NCBI GenBank assembly: GCA_947471745.1
Contig: CANJKZ010000264.1
Location: forward strand, 1,185,501-1,249,500
Direction of reading: 5' to 3'
Length of the DNA: 64,000 bases
Source: Closterium sp. Naga37s-1
Taxonomy: Eukaryota > Streptophyta > Zygnematophyceae > Desmidiales > Closteriaceae
The stretch's first letter is position 1; each line of letters starts with the position of its first letter. Below, in pieces: positions 44,640 through 55,162 of this stretch. The translations under genes and the position numbers were made by a program. The notes below the pieces were generated by a model. It was not told the origin of the DNA. It ran no database searches and worked only from the letters and a program-made list of their open reading frames with translations.

Positions 44640-44795
44640 AGTTTTTTTTATTTAATCAGGCTTTTTTTTGGATGTAACACCTATCAATCATGCTTTTTTT
44701 TTAAGCAACACTGAATTTCCAGCATTGTCAATCATCCTTTTTACTCAGGGAAAGCCTGATGCATCAGGGTACTAAAAAGTGAATCTGAGGGCCTG
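44640..44795. repeat. Right terminal/subterminal repeat of T2
   Basis: T-rich units (TCAGGCTTTTTTT, ACTGAATTTCCAGC) lead to the terminus GAGGGCCTG. On the opposite strand the last ~40 bp closely match the left end of T1 at 12050. Confidence 0.85.
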
Positions 44796-44803
44796 GTAGA
44801 AAC

Positions 44804-45369
44804 TAAATCACACACCTACTTACTGAAGCACACCTACTTACTGAAGCACCTCTAGCAAAATTGCCTGGATGGAGTCCTGTCGGGGAACAATGTGCCAGGT
44901 GTGTAGTGTTTTGACGACATCGCCAAAAGCCTGGTATCCGGGTTTCGCTAAACCTTACAGATGTACAGTAAGTTGGTGCCCGAAATGGTGTAACCTTTGT
45001 CTCGCACGATCAATGTGCCAGCGCCCACACATCGATCGTGCAATTGTGGAGATCGTGCAATTTTGCCCCATAAATTCTGTAATGGTGTAACCTGTGGCTC
45101 AGTGTGTCCAGGCGACCGCAAATTTGCAGTTGGGCACACCGGTTTGCCGATCGATCATGGCTGTATCGATGTGAGGTCCCAATCCTCTTCCGATCCTGCC
45201 AATTTCGCTGCAGGTGCCGCGTCCTAAGAACTTGACAGGCCGCATGTGCCATTGTTCAATTCCTCTACTCCACACACGAGTGGCCATGGCAATGTGATTC
45301 ACTACCATGACATCTACTGGTGTAGAAGCGACCCATGCATGCGTGTGACATGCCCCACCCAACCCACCA
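44804..45369. other. 3' flank of COQ3, no independent gene
   Basis: Convergent spacer between T2 and the COQ3 stop. It holds a short GATCGTGCAATT-like direct repeat (about 45036-45065) and an echo of the last COQ3 exon (45276-45312). Nothing else was recognised. Confidence 0.45.
45276..45312 (-). repeat. Echo of the last COQ3 exon
   Basis: A diverged copy of the segment encoding [13 protein letters not shown] (true copy about 45387-45430) lies some 60 bp beyond the COQ3 stop. It shows the same pattern as the Snu114 echoes. Confidence 0.78.
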
Positions 45370-48300
45370 CTACTCTCCTCTCTCCTCCACACGAGTAGCC
45401 ATGGCAATGTAATTCACTGCCACATCATCTCTCGAGAGGTTCCACCTGTTGCTGACAGGGTCGTACACCATGCCACGTGTCTCTGCCAGCTGGCAGGTCC
45501 GGAGAGCAAGGGAGGGGAGGGGAGAAGAGAATTCTCAAGCAGGAGTAAGTCAGAACTCCTGAGTCGACTCAGGTGGCAGGACAGAGGACGCCCTGCAGGC
45601 ACGGAGGGGCTGTTGGAGAGGAGACAGAGTAAACAGGGTCCACTCACAACCTGGCAAGCTGCAGCACGGTGATTTTAGAATTATAAAGAACACCCTGCAA
45701 ATTTTTTTTTGGGTTCCCAAAATCACCCTGCAGGCGGGGTGGGGCTGTTGGTGTGGAGATAGAGCAAACACGGTCCACCCAAAACCTGGCTCGCCACAGC
45801 AACAGCTTTAGACATGGGCACATGCACGGGAAACATCATTTATCATGGGCACTGCTTTGCAAACGTCATTTGGCGTTACCATACCTTGCATCTCTTGGCT
45901 GCACCCCCCAGAAGCACATGCAGCTCACCTGGAAGTTGGCTCGTCGCAGCATGAGGGCCAGCTCCACAGGGGTGATAAATTTGTTCCAGTCGTGAGTTCC
46001 CCGGGGTACCTACCACAAGTGAGGGTGATTGCAATCGGGGCAATTTTTTGTGTAGTGTTAGCCACCTCGAATTCATGTTTAGGTGCTTAAGAAATATTTT
46101 GGTGAGTGCTAGGTGGTTGTAAGTTTCGCAAAACGGGCAAAATCAGGTGGTCATGCAACAAGTACTCATGCAAAAGAAAATATAAGAAAAGAACAGAAAA
46201 AAAGAGCGAAAAAATAGAAGCCTTACAACGCGACGAAGTCAGTGCAATTTTTACGTAAAGGTGCATTCGTACACAAGCATACTCTATCGGACGGGAAAAG
46301 TGAGGCATGCAGTAGAGAGAATGTACACAGAGCAAGAAAGAATATGGATAAAAATAATAATATATATATATATAGTGACGAAATGTACATATACGAAAGA
46401 AAATGTACATACTATAGAGAGGATGTACTCGGCAGCTGCGATGGCGAGAACAAAGGAGCGAGCGGTGCGATTGATGGTGGAGAGGAAGAGCACGCCTCCG
46501 GGGGTGGGGGGAGGGGGTGGGGATGTTGGTGCAGGTGGAGGTGCTGGTGTGGGTGGGGGTGTTGGTGTGGGTGGGGGTGTTGATGCGGGTGGAGAGGAAG
46601 TGGATGGAGGCATGGGCATGGATGGGGATGGGGCCATTTGCGCTGTGGAAGTTTGGGAAGGAGATGTGCCAGGTGAGGTTGTGGGTGGAAAGCTTGAGAT
46701 GAGGGGGGAGGAAGTAGAAGAGGAGGGTGGCTGTGGTGGTGTTGATGGTGGCGTTGAGGAGTAAGGAAAAGTGGGTCGGCAGAGAGATGTGATGGTGCGG
46801 ATGAAAGCAGCAGGATCCGCCACATGCTCGATCACCTGGGCAGAGAGGAGCCACGGACGCACAATAGAAGCGCAATGAAGGTGGGCTTTTCCTGCACAGA
46901 AGCCGAGAGCAGAGAGCAGGGAGAGCAGAGAGCAGAGAGCAGGGAGAGCAGAGAGCAGAGAGCAGGGAGAGCAGAGAGACGAGAGCAGGGAGAGCAGAGA
47001 GCAGAAAGCAGAGAGCAGAGAGCAGGGAGAGCAGAGAGTAGAGAGCAGGGAGAGCAGAGAGACGAGAGCAGGGAGAGCAGAGAGCAGAAAGCAGAGAGCA
47101 GAGAGCAGGGAGAGCAGAGAGCAGAGAGCAGAGAGCAGAGAGCAGAGAGCAGAGAACAGGGAGAGCAGAGAGCAGAGAGCAGAGAACAGGGAGAGCAGAG
47201 AACAGCAGATAGCGGCAAGGAGGGGAAACGCGAGCAGGGAGTAACTAGCTGCAAGATCAAAAAGTTAATCCCCAAGCTCCGTTCAACAGAAAGTTTATCA
47301 CCCACACTCACTATCCCCCATTGCGATGCTCTACTCTCCACATGCTCCACCATGTGACAAATAGTAGGCTAACGAACATTAAGGCCCCAGCTAGGCTTCG
47401 CCTTGCTTCAGCTCATTTCACCTCTCTTCACCCATCTCTCACCTCAACTCGACTCGCCTCACCTCACATCACCTCACGCCTCACCTCACCTCACCGCACC
47501 GCGCCTCACCTCACCTCCAATGAGAGCACAGCATCAAAATTAGCCCCCTGTGCTGCAAGTTCCTCTGCACTTGATAGAGAGACGCGAGGGGAGAAGAGAG
47601 AAGCGAGGAGAGACCAGGGAGAAGATAGAAGAGAGTGGAAAAGGAGAGTGTTGAGAAGGGGAGAGGGGCCAAACAGCGAGCAGATGACAAGCACGGGAAG
47701 AATTGGCGATCAAGCAAATGATGATCCGAATGGAAGAGGATACCTGCAGAGATGCACTTGTAAGATATGGATTGGGTCATAGGATCCCTTGCCTGTACAC
47801 ACGTACGTATACACACATGAAGCATGCATTGAGAGACACTCCAAACCAAGTGACATGCGATTGTGTAGTCACGATTGCAGACGTACGTGACGGCTGGTTG
47901 ATTTTGCAAATTCTCGAAAACCAACTGGACGAAAACAAACACAGCTGAAGAACGCTTTACGGAAAGCGAGGCTGTTTGTAAAGAGAATCAAACAGTGGAT
48001 CAAGAGATTCTCAGAAAGAACACCTCCTTTCAGAGGCTTGCTGTGCGCCACTAGGGACATGCATCAAAAGAGACGCACAGCGTGAGCAGCAGCCACTTGT
48101 GTGTTGACACGTGTCACATCAACGCCTGTCACTGTAGCTCCCAAGCGAGCCAGCGGCTGCAGAAAACGACACAAGGGAGGGAGGCCCCGGCCCGGAGGGA
48201 GATGGTTGGGATGCAGTTTGGAAGGTGAGCGGGATGATGAAAGCGAACGAGGTTAAAGAACAGAGGTGATATAAGCACCTAAAACGCATCAGCGCCAAGG

Positions 48301-49803
48301 TGAAAGTAAGAAACAGCTAAGGAAAACGCAAAAGAAAAGAAAAGAAGTGAAGGGCAATGAGCAACGTTCAGTGAGACACTTGCCTGGTAGGTAGGTAGCA
48401 CACCAATCGTGCTCACCTCACACAAAAGCCCCCCCCCACAACCCACGTCAAGCACTCTCAGCCCTTCCAGCGGGCGAGCAGAGTCTGCATTCAGACTGAT
48501 GGGCGGGTGGAGAGGGAAGGAAGGAATGACTGAGGTCAGGATTGGGATGAAACGTACTCAAATGGCAATTGAAGGCATGTCATCGTATGTCATCGTATGG
48601 CATGGCATGGTGTGGCATGGCATGGTATGGTATGGCATGGCATGGCATGAAATGGTATGGTATGGCATGGCATGGCATGGTATGGCATGGCATGGCATGG
48701 CATGGTATGGCATGGCATGGCATGGCATGGCATGGCATGGCATGTCATCGTATGGCATGGCATCGTATGGCATGGCATGGCATCGTATGCCATGGTATGG
48801 CATGGCATGGCATGGTATGGCATGTTATGGCACGGTATGGGATGGCATGGCATGGCATGGTATGGCATGTCATGGTATGGCATGGCATGGTATGGCATGG
48901 CATGGTATGGTATGGTATGGTATGGTATGGTATGGTATGGTATGGTATGGTATGGTATGGCATGGCATGGCATGGCATGGTATGGTATGGTATGGCATGG
49001 GATGGCATGGAATTGTATGGTATGGCATGGCATGGTGGAAGCGGAGCCAAGAAAGAAGCAATGGGCTAGATGTTGCAAGTGGCTGAAGCCAGGTCTTCGG
49101 GTATGAGAGCATGGTCCCACTCGTGTATCTCCACTCTCTCGCACAAACTCCCTCCACTCATAAACCCTCCCCCACAAACTCCTCTCACTCATAAGCTCTC
49201 CCTCTCCCTGCCTCTCACCTTACCCCTCGCTCACCCAAAGTGCCGGCACATGGCATCACGCACGAACGCCACGCGGGCGGCAGACATGGCATGCAGTGGC
49301 GCATGTGGGCCCCTGCGGTCCCACCTAAATGGGGAGGGATGTGGAGGAATGGGGAAGGTTTGGGAGGGATTGGGGTAGATGGGGAGAGCGGCACGCCATT
49401 GTGAAAGCTGTGTGGTTCTCTCATAAAGCGAAGTGGAGTTGCGAGACCTTAGCAGCTTTTTAGGCCATGTGAACCAAATTCAAAACCTTTCTCTTTTCGC
49501 CAGAGCTCACCATTGGCTGGCGAGAGCTTCGAACTTCGCCACCTCTTCGCCATCAATGCTCGCCGACGTCACTCTCCCACCTGACACCGCTTCCTCAAAC
49601 GCGCGTCCTGCGGTTGAATTACCCGCAACAGCGGGGGAAGAATCGGCGGGAGAGGCGGAAGCGGAGGCAGGGGATGCGCAAACAGGGGATGTGCCAGCAA
49701 TGACCGTCGAGAATCCCCCGCATGCGATCGCCGGCGCGGCAAGGCGGAAGCACGCAGTGCGGAACACCGCGGACTTGCGGGAAGCGCGCGCCAGAACTGA
49801 CAT
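45370..49803 (-). CDS. COQ3: COQ3 ubiquinone-biosynthesis O-methyltransferase, mitochondrial
   Basis: Nine exons fit on the minus strand with GT-AG ends and matching phases: 49803-49511, 49312-49235, 48495-48417, 48156-48079, 47792-47744, 47564-47515, 46835-46413, 46009-45929 and 45489-45370, giving about 416 residues. Known COQ3 enzymes make both O-methyl transfers of ubiquinone synthesis from S-adenosylmethionine on the matrix side of the inner membrane. The first ~35 residues ([20 protein letters not shown]) look like a mitochondrial presequence. Family marks: [33 protein letters not shown], the SAM loop [11 protein letters not shown] at 138-148, [59 protein letters not shown] and [20 protein letters not shown]. 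An odd Pro/Ser/Thr-rich insert of about 97 residues (about 229-325) lies between VIEHVADP and the [12 protein letters not shown] strand. Introns hold large microsatellites. It is divergent from the helicase and convergent with Snu114. Confidence 0.93.
45560..45800. repeat. Diverged direct duplication in COQ3 intron 8
   Basis: Two ~75-bp copies (about 45565-45640 and 45727-45800) share CCTGCAGG, GGGGCTGTTGG, GAGCAAAC-like and GGTCCAC-like blocks in the same order. No coding content was assigned, so it may be an old intron duplication. Confidence 0.68.
46890..47215. repeat. GAGAGCA/GAGAGCAG tandem array in COQ3 intron 6
   Basis: About 325 bp of imperfect 7-8 bp units, purine-rich on the plus strand. 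There is an internal higher-order repeat (a ~120-bp block occurs twice). It is intronic in COQ3. Confidence 0.93.
48580..49036. repeat. CATGG/TATGG pentamer array in COQ3 intron 2
   Basis: About 455 bp of GCATG/GTATG 5-bp units. CATGG and TATGG variants are clustered in blocks, with a pure TATGG stretch near 48905-48960. It reads open in several frames on both strands but encodes only Met-Ala-Trp-His-like repeats, so it is not a gene. Confidence 0.95.
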
Positions 49804-50354
49804 TGCGATCGTTTTGAGAGCGTTTCGAACGGATTTGATCGAATCCTATCAAAACGCCTGAAGACAGAGCACGCTTCGAGTAGCAGCGGACACGTGTCAG
49901 TTGTCCGTTACGGTGAGAAGCAGTGCATTCCTCACAAATAGTCAGCACCGCCGTGCGTTCCTGGTAGCCGCGAGTTGCTGTCACATTTGAGACGCCCCTT
50001 GCCAACAAAACCTGCTTTGCTGAACCGAAAATGAACCATCTTCGCCACACTTTCATGTTTGAATGAACATTTTGTCCGTTCGTCAAAACTTTGATCGGCA
50101 AAGCGTACCACGACCTTGGGAAAACATGTTGAGCGGGGTGCCAGGAGTTACACACGTGTTTTGCTTTGCTCAACCGCTTGTAACACTTCAATTGAGAAAG
50201 CTTGCTTTCTTGTCCTTATAATTTGGCATCTTTCTCATTGCAACTCGACGCTGCCAAATATTCGGTACAGGCAGCTTCGCTTTCACAATACACAATTTTG
50301 AAAAACATCAATGTGTTTAAAAATTATAATAATGTTTCGCCAACTACTCAGTTA

Positions 50355-50705
50355 GGGCGCGTCCCCTCCCTCGATCGATCGCGAGATCGCCATGAAAAAC
50401 CGATCGGGCACACTGATCGCAGGATTGGGGTGGGATTGGTAGGAGGTGACAATCGGGGATCGATCCCGAGCCCAAGGTGACAGGGTCGAAAATACAAGGG
50501 GGAAAAACTCTCGATCCTACAAAAGCCGAGATCGGTGTGGCACGAAGGCACATCGATCGTCATCAGCGGAGGTGACAAGATCGTTGGGCACCAGTTACTG
50601 TACATTCTCAAGTCATCTCGAAATCAGGCTACCTTGTCAATTGCGACACTGTAGCTGTCCCTCGATCGATCGAGGGCAGGATCGATCGAGGGAGGGGACG
50701 CGCCC
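50355..50705. mobile_element. M2: PIF/Harbinger-like MITE with GATCGATC-rich ends
   Basis: A 351-bp element with ~25-bp inverted ends starting GGGCGCGTCCCCTCCCTCGA, flanked by TTA at 50352-50354 and 50706-50708. ATCGATCG-type palindromes recur inside. There is no coding capacity. The TTA duplication and G-rich terminus suggest a Harbinger-type MITE, as for M1, but the end sequences differ. Confidence 0.78.
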
Positions 50706-51364
50706 TTACCTTTGCAGCAACCCTGTGTTTGGTGGCTCGAGTCTTAAATTCGGATGGCAAGCACGTTCAAGTAGGGTTGAGATCGGTGCGATGCGCAATT
50801 GTTGGCCACGGTTTCGCAATGCCCGTTTAAAAGTCGAAATCAACACGCTGTGCGGGTCTGATGTGAACCCACGTCACTGTCAAGACTCAGGGCAGGAGCA
50901 TAGGAGCAACCAGGGCGTGAGGAAGGCGTGTAGAGGGCGAGCACATTTGCCTTCTGCACAGATTCATGCCCCTGTGGCTCGACATGGCGCACATCGTTTT
51001 ATCTCGGCTCACCCTTGTAGCATGCTGGAATGCACGCGGCGCACCCGCGGGAGAGCTGGCGGTGTGCACAGCTTATTGTAACCAGCCTTCTTGCACAGAT
51101 TGCCAATGTCCTCCTGCTATGCGCCTTTTTCTCCTCCCTCTTGCGGACTGCTGCTCGCCTTTCCTCGCGAAGAGCCTCGTCTGTCTCTGTCGGATACACG
51201 ACATTCAGAATTGTTGGAAGGCAAAAGTTCCTAACTTGCACGGCACAAACAGCGAAAGGCAGCGATTAGGCGGCATTGGCGCTCACTGTCCCAAAGACCG
51301 AGACCAGCGCTTGTTAGAGTTACGAAGCAGTCCTCCTCAACCCCTCTTTGCCGACCCCCATCCC

Positions 51365-51472
51365 TCGCACCGCCGCTCACGCCAGCGCTCACACCAGCGC
51401 TCGCACCAGCGCTCGCACCAGCGCTCACACCGCCGCTCTCACCGGCGCTCTCACCGGCGCTCTCACCGGCGC
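51365..51472. repeat. 12-bp GC-rich array before the helicase start
   Basis: About nine units of CGCTC(A/G/T)CACC(A/G)G. It may be 5' UTR; reading through it gives Ser/His/Arg repeats. Confidence 0.8.
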
Positions 51473-51473
51473 C

Positions 51474-54400
51474 ATGGAGCACAGCAGCGGCGGCAGCAGC
51501 ACGGGTACTACTGGCCTTGAGGCGTGCGGCCTCGACCGTTGCGTGTTTCTGGCAGTGGACGGCAGGGAGGACGGCAGTCAGAGCAGCATTCTTGGCCGCG
51601 CCACACGTGTGGTGGAGCGATGGCGTGGCGCCGAATGGCAAGGGGGGGAGGAGGAGGCGGCGGGTGGCGTAGAGGAGGAGGCGGGGCAGGGGCGAAGGAA
51701 CACGGTGGAGGTGGTTGCTTCTCTGTCGCTCCTCTCCTCCTTGTGCTCCGGTGTGTCGGGTGGGTCGCTCCTCCCCTCCTTGTGCGACTGTGTGTGCCTT
51801 CGTCTTTCCACTCATCCCTGCTTCTGTATCCACTAATGAAGATGCGTCGATTTCCATGCGTTCCCTCGCATCCATTCTTCTCTGCCCTCCCTTGCCATCA
51901 CTTTCTTGTCGTCCCTCCGTATGCCCACCTCTGCCTCTCTCCCCATCCTTCTCCCCACCCCTCTCCCCATCCCACTTCCCATCCCTCCTCCCATCCCACT
52001 CTCCACCCCTCTCCCCACCACTCGCTGTCCCCATCCCTCCCCACGCCTTTCCCGACGTGGCAGGGATGGGCCGGGGGTCTCCAGAGTGGCAGCAGCAACT
52101 GCAGCGAGTGCTGCCGCCCCACGCCCTGCAGGGCCTGCGCACAGCGCTGCTGCTCGTGCCCTCGCACGCCCAGCGCCTCGCCGCAGACAAGGCGTGGACG
52201 AGGGCGCAGCGGCAGCTGGCAGGGCAGCAGGGGATGCAAGAAGGGAGGGGTGGGGGAAGACAGCAGCACCAGGGGGCAGCAGCGGGTGTGGTGGGCGTGC
52301 GGATTGCCGTGGCAGGCCGTCCCAGTCCTTCCGGTGGCTGTGCTGGCGCCGACCTGGTGTTGCTCTCCGCGGTCTGCGCTCCCCCTGCTGCGTCCGCCTC
52401 CACACGCGCCCTTCCAGCCCTCTGGCCTCCCTCCAGGTCGTTACTGGGCCTGCTTGTGTGGGGTACCCATGTTGCCATGCTGCGTTTTCAGTGCATAGCA
52501 TTCTGTGGCTTGACTTATACACGGCCTGCGTGGCATGCATGGGATGCACCCGAAGCATCGTGGCTGGCCCATGTGCGTGCATGCTGCAGTATGCCGGCGC
52601 TGTTGTCCACTCTATCATCATCCTCTGATATGCTCTGCTCTGCTCTGCTCTGCCGCTCATGCCATGCCTCATTCATCCTTTCCCCCCATCACAGAATCCG
52701 CGCTGCTCTCTCAACCCCTGCACGAATCCTCATCATCTTGGGCCACGAGGGCACCCTCTCATCCGATAGTGCCACGTGGCGCCGTGTCATTGGCCACACC
52801 AAGGCCCACAACAGGTTCTTTGAAGCGGAGCGATTGGACGAGACACTGAGGAGGGCGGTGAGGGCGAGGCGGGCGGCTGTGGAGCAGATGGCGCAGATGC
52901 TGGGGGAGGCTACTGAATTCGCGTCTGGGGGGGCTGTGGGAAGCGTCTCAGAAGGTTCCATGCAGTGGCACGATCTGCTGTGGACGGTATGACTGGCGTG
53001 TTTGATGTTATTTGGCTGTGAGGGCGTGAGGCCTGTGGGCGGGACGGTGGGTGGGGCACTGTTATTGATCCCTGTCACACTTCCCCTTCCTTCTCATTCC
53101 ACCACCGCCCCCCGTATTCCTGCATGCACCTTGCTCCGTCTTACCTGCACAAACCAACATTCCCACGGGCTACATCCCCCTCGCCTCGCCTCCCTCTTCT
53201 TTCCCCCACCCCCTTCCTCCCCTTCAACCCCCCGCCTCTCTCCTTCCTTACCCCACCCCCTCTCTCTCTCCCCTCTTCCTTCTCCTTCCCAACGATTCCC
53301 GGCAGGGTCTGTTTTCGCCTTCATTTGGGGAGGCTTTGGAGCAGCATGAGTCAGCAGAGGTGCTGCTGCTGCTGTGCCGCATACTGCAGGGCCGGCAGGG
53401 CAGGCGAGGGGAGAGGGGCGGTAAGGCGCTGCATCGCTGGCTGGAGGGAGGGGGTGGGGGGGCGGGGCGAGGGTGGGAGGATGAGCGGTCACGGCAGCTT
53501 GGTGACATCGTGCATGTGGATGTGGTCGGCGACCTTTGTCTTATCTGGTCAACCGATGTGTGCCATGAAACGCTCAAGCAGGTAAGGTCGAGGCAAAAAC
53601 GAGGCGATGCTGTTTGAACGTCCAAGCAGCTAAGGTCTGGTTAACCGATGGTGTTGGAACGAGTCAGGCAAACACAAGGCGAGTATTACTTGCCTTGCTG
53701 TTTTCTCATGTCTACTGCCCAATGCCCATGCCCCCCATGCCCCCCCTGCATCTCGTGCTATAAGCAGGTGGTGAGGCTGTGGGCACTCGTGCCGGAGAGC
53801 CAGTGCAGGCCATGGCTGCGCCGAATATCCGCCCACCTCGCCTGCTACTCGCCCGCCTACCTGCACTACTGCGCTCTGCACCAGTACACATGCTCCTCAC
53901 CTCGCCTGCGCGTCCCTGCTGCTGTTCAGCAACCCGGGATACACTGGTGGCGCCCTCCCTCAGGTATGGCTGGCTAGATGACACCTTCCAGTTCAGCGCC
54001 CTTTTCTCCTTCCACTCCCACCTGCCAGCTCACTCACACCATGTGTCCTCTCTGCTCCCTCTCTTTCACCTCCCAGAAGCCCCCACCGAGGGGGCAGGGG
54101 ACGCAGGGGACGCAGTGACACCACCAAAGTTCATAGCGCTGCAGCCCGCCATGGCACTCGCGCTGCTGGCGCAGGGATCAGGTGCGCTCAGCGGTGTGCT
54201 GAGCCATGTCCCCTTTGAGGTCAACGCGGAAGAGCGCGCTGCTGTCACCTGCCCCTCCAGCCTCGTCCTACATGGCCGCTCTGGTGGGTCCTGAGGGAGT
54301 CATAAGGGTTCAGCGGGGTCAAAATGGGTCCAGAGGGGTCAAAGGTTGTTGAACGGGGTCAAAGGGGGTCCATGGGGGTCAGCGCGTGACTCTTGAGCTG

Positions 54401-55109
54401 CTTTACCTGCTTCTGAGTGGTCTTACTTGCTTCTGCTGTGCTAGTCCCAAACTGAGTTACATGGATTCATTGTGTGATGTGAGGTAATGAGGTGTTATGA
54501 GGTTATTCCAGGTGTTTATGGTGTTCTTCTAATGCGGGCAGGGCTGTGTGGCGCTTGTGCTTCAGTGCGGAAGGCTATTTACGAGACGTACAAACGAACA
54601 TACCAGATTCGTACTCTCTGGAAACTCCTTAACCACGCCAATATCAACTGTCAGCAAGCATGTGTATACACCCTCACCTCACTACTCCCATCCCTCCTCT
54701 CAGCCTCTACATACCCCTCCCTCACTCTCTCTCCCCATCCCCACTCCCAGGCACGAGCAAGACAACAGTCATATTCCACCGAGTTCTGCACCTGGACCGT
54801 CTCTTTGAGTCGACTCGAAAATCAACTCTCCCCATTCCCACTCCCTCCCAGGCACGGGCAAGACAACAGTCATACTTCACCGCGTGCTGCACCTGGACCG
54901 CCTCTTCCGCCTCTCTGCCCTCCCGCCCCACCTGCTCCTCGGACTGCCTTCTCCTGCCAACGCTTCAATCACCGCGCAGGGTGACGGCGTGGGCGGTGAT
55001 GTGGGGGATGGGAGCGGGGGCGGGTTGCGGCAGGTGGTGGTGACTCGGAGCCTGCATCTGTGCGCGTCCATTCAGACTGAGCTCGTGAAGGCTGCACGGT
55101 GAGAGTGGG

Positions 55110-55162
<53 letters not shown>

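Larger units (their letters stand above)
32666..44795. mobile_element. T2: TIR DNA element related to T1, host of R5/R6
   Basis: Ends are CAGGCCCTCAGAT on both strands, with the same subterminal units as T1, and a perfect 8-bp duplication GTAGAAAC. Without R5 it is about 1.38 kb (32666-33157 plus 43905-44795). Its unique interior holds an open frame of 146 codons (44128-44568) with no recognised homology. It may be a deleted autonomous element, a non-autonomous one, or a carrier of captured host DNA. The family assignment (hAT or P) rests only on the 8-bp duplication. Confidence 0.82.
49804..51473. promoter_or_regulatory. Divergent intergenic region between COQ3 and the helicase
   Basis: 1.67 kb between the COQ3 start and the proposed helicase start; it should hold both promoters. 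It contains MITE M2 (50355-50705) and, near 51365-51470, a GC-rich array of CGCTC(A/G)CACCAG-like units just ahead of the helicase start. Nothing else was recognised. Confidence 0.4.

Noticed and set aside
48409-49192. Long frames on both strands in the pentamer array
   Set aside because: A 5-bp repeat free of stops reads open in all frames; no protein signal.
49433-49861. 142-codon plus-strand frame over COQ3 exon 1
   Set aside because: The opposite strand encodes a clear COQ3 N-terminus with a fitting donor; the plus-strand frame is a shadow in GC-rich coding DNA.
51231-52478. 415-codon minus-strand frame opposite the helicase 5' exons
   Set aside because: It is low complexity and without recognisable domain, while the plus strand carries SEN1-like motifs with matching splice phases.
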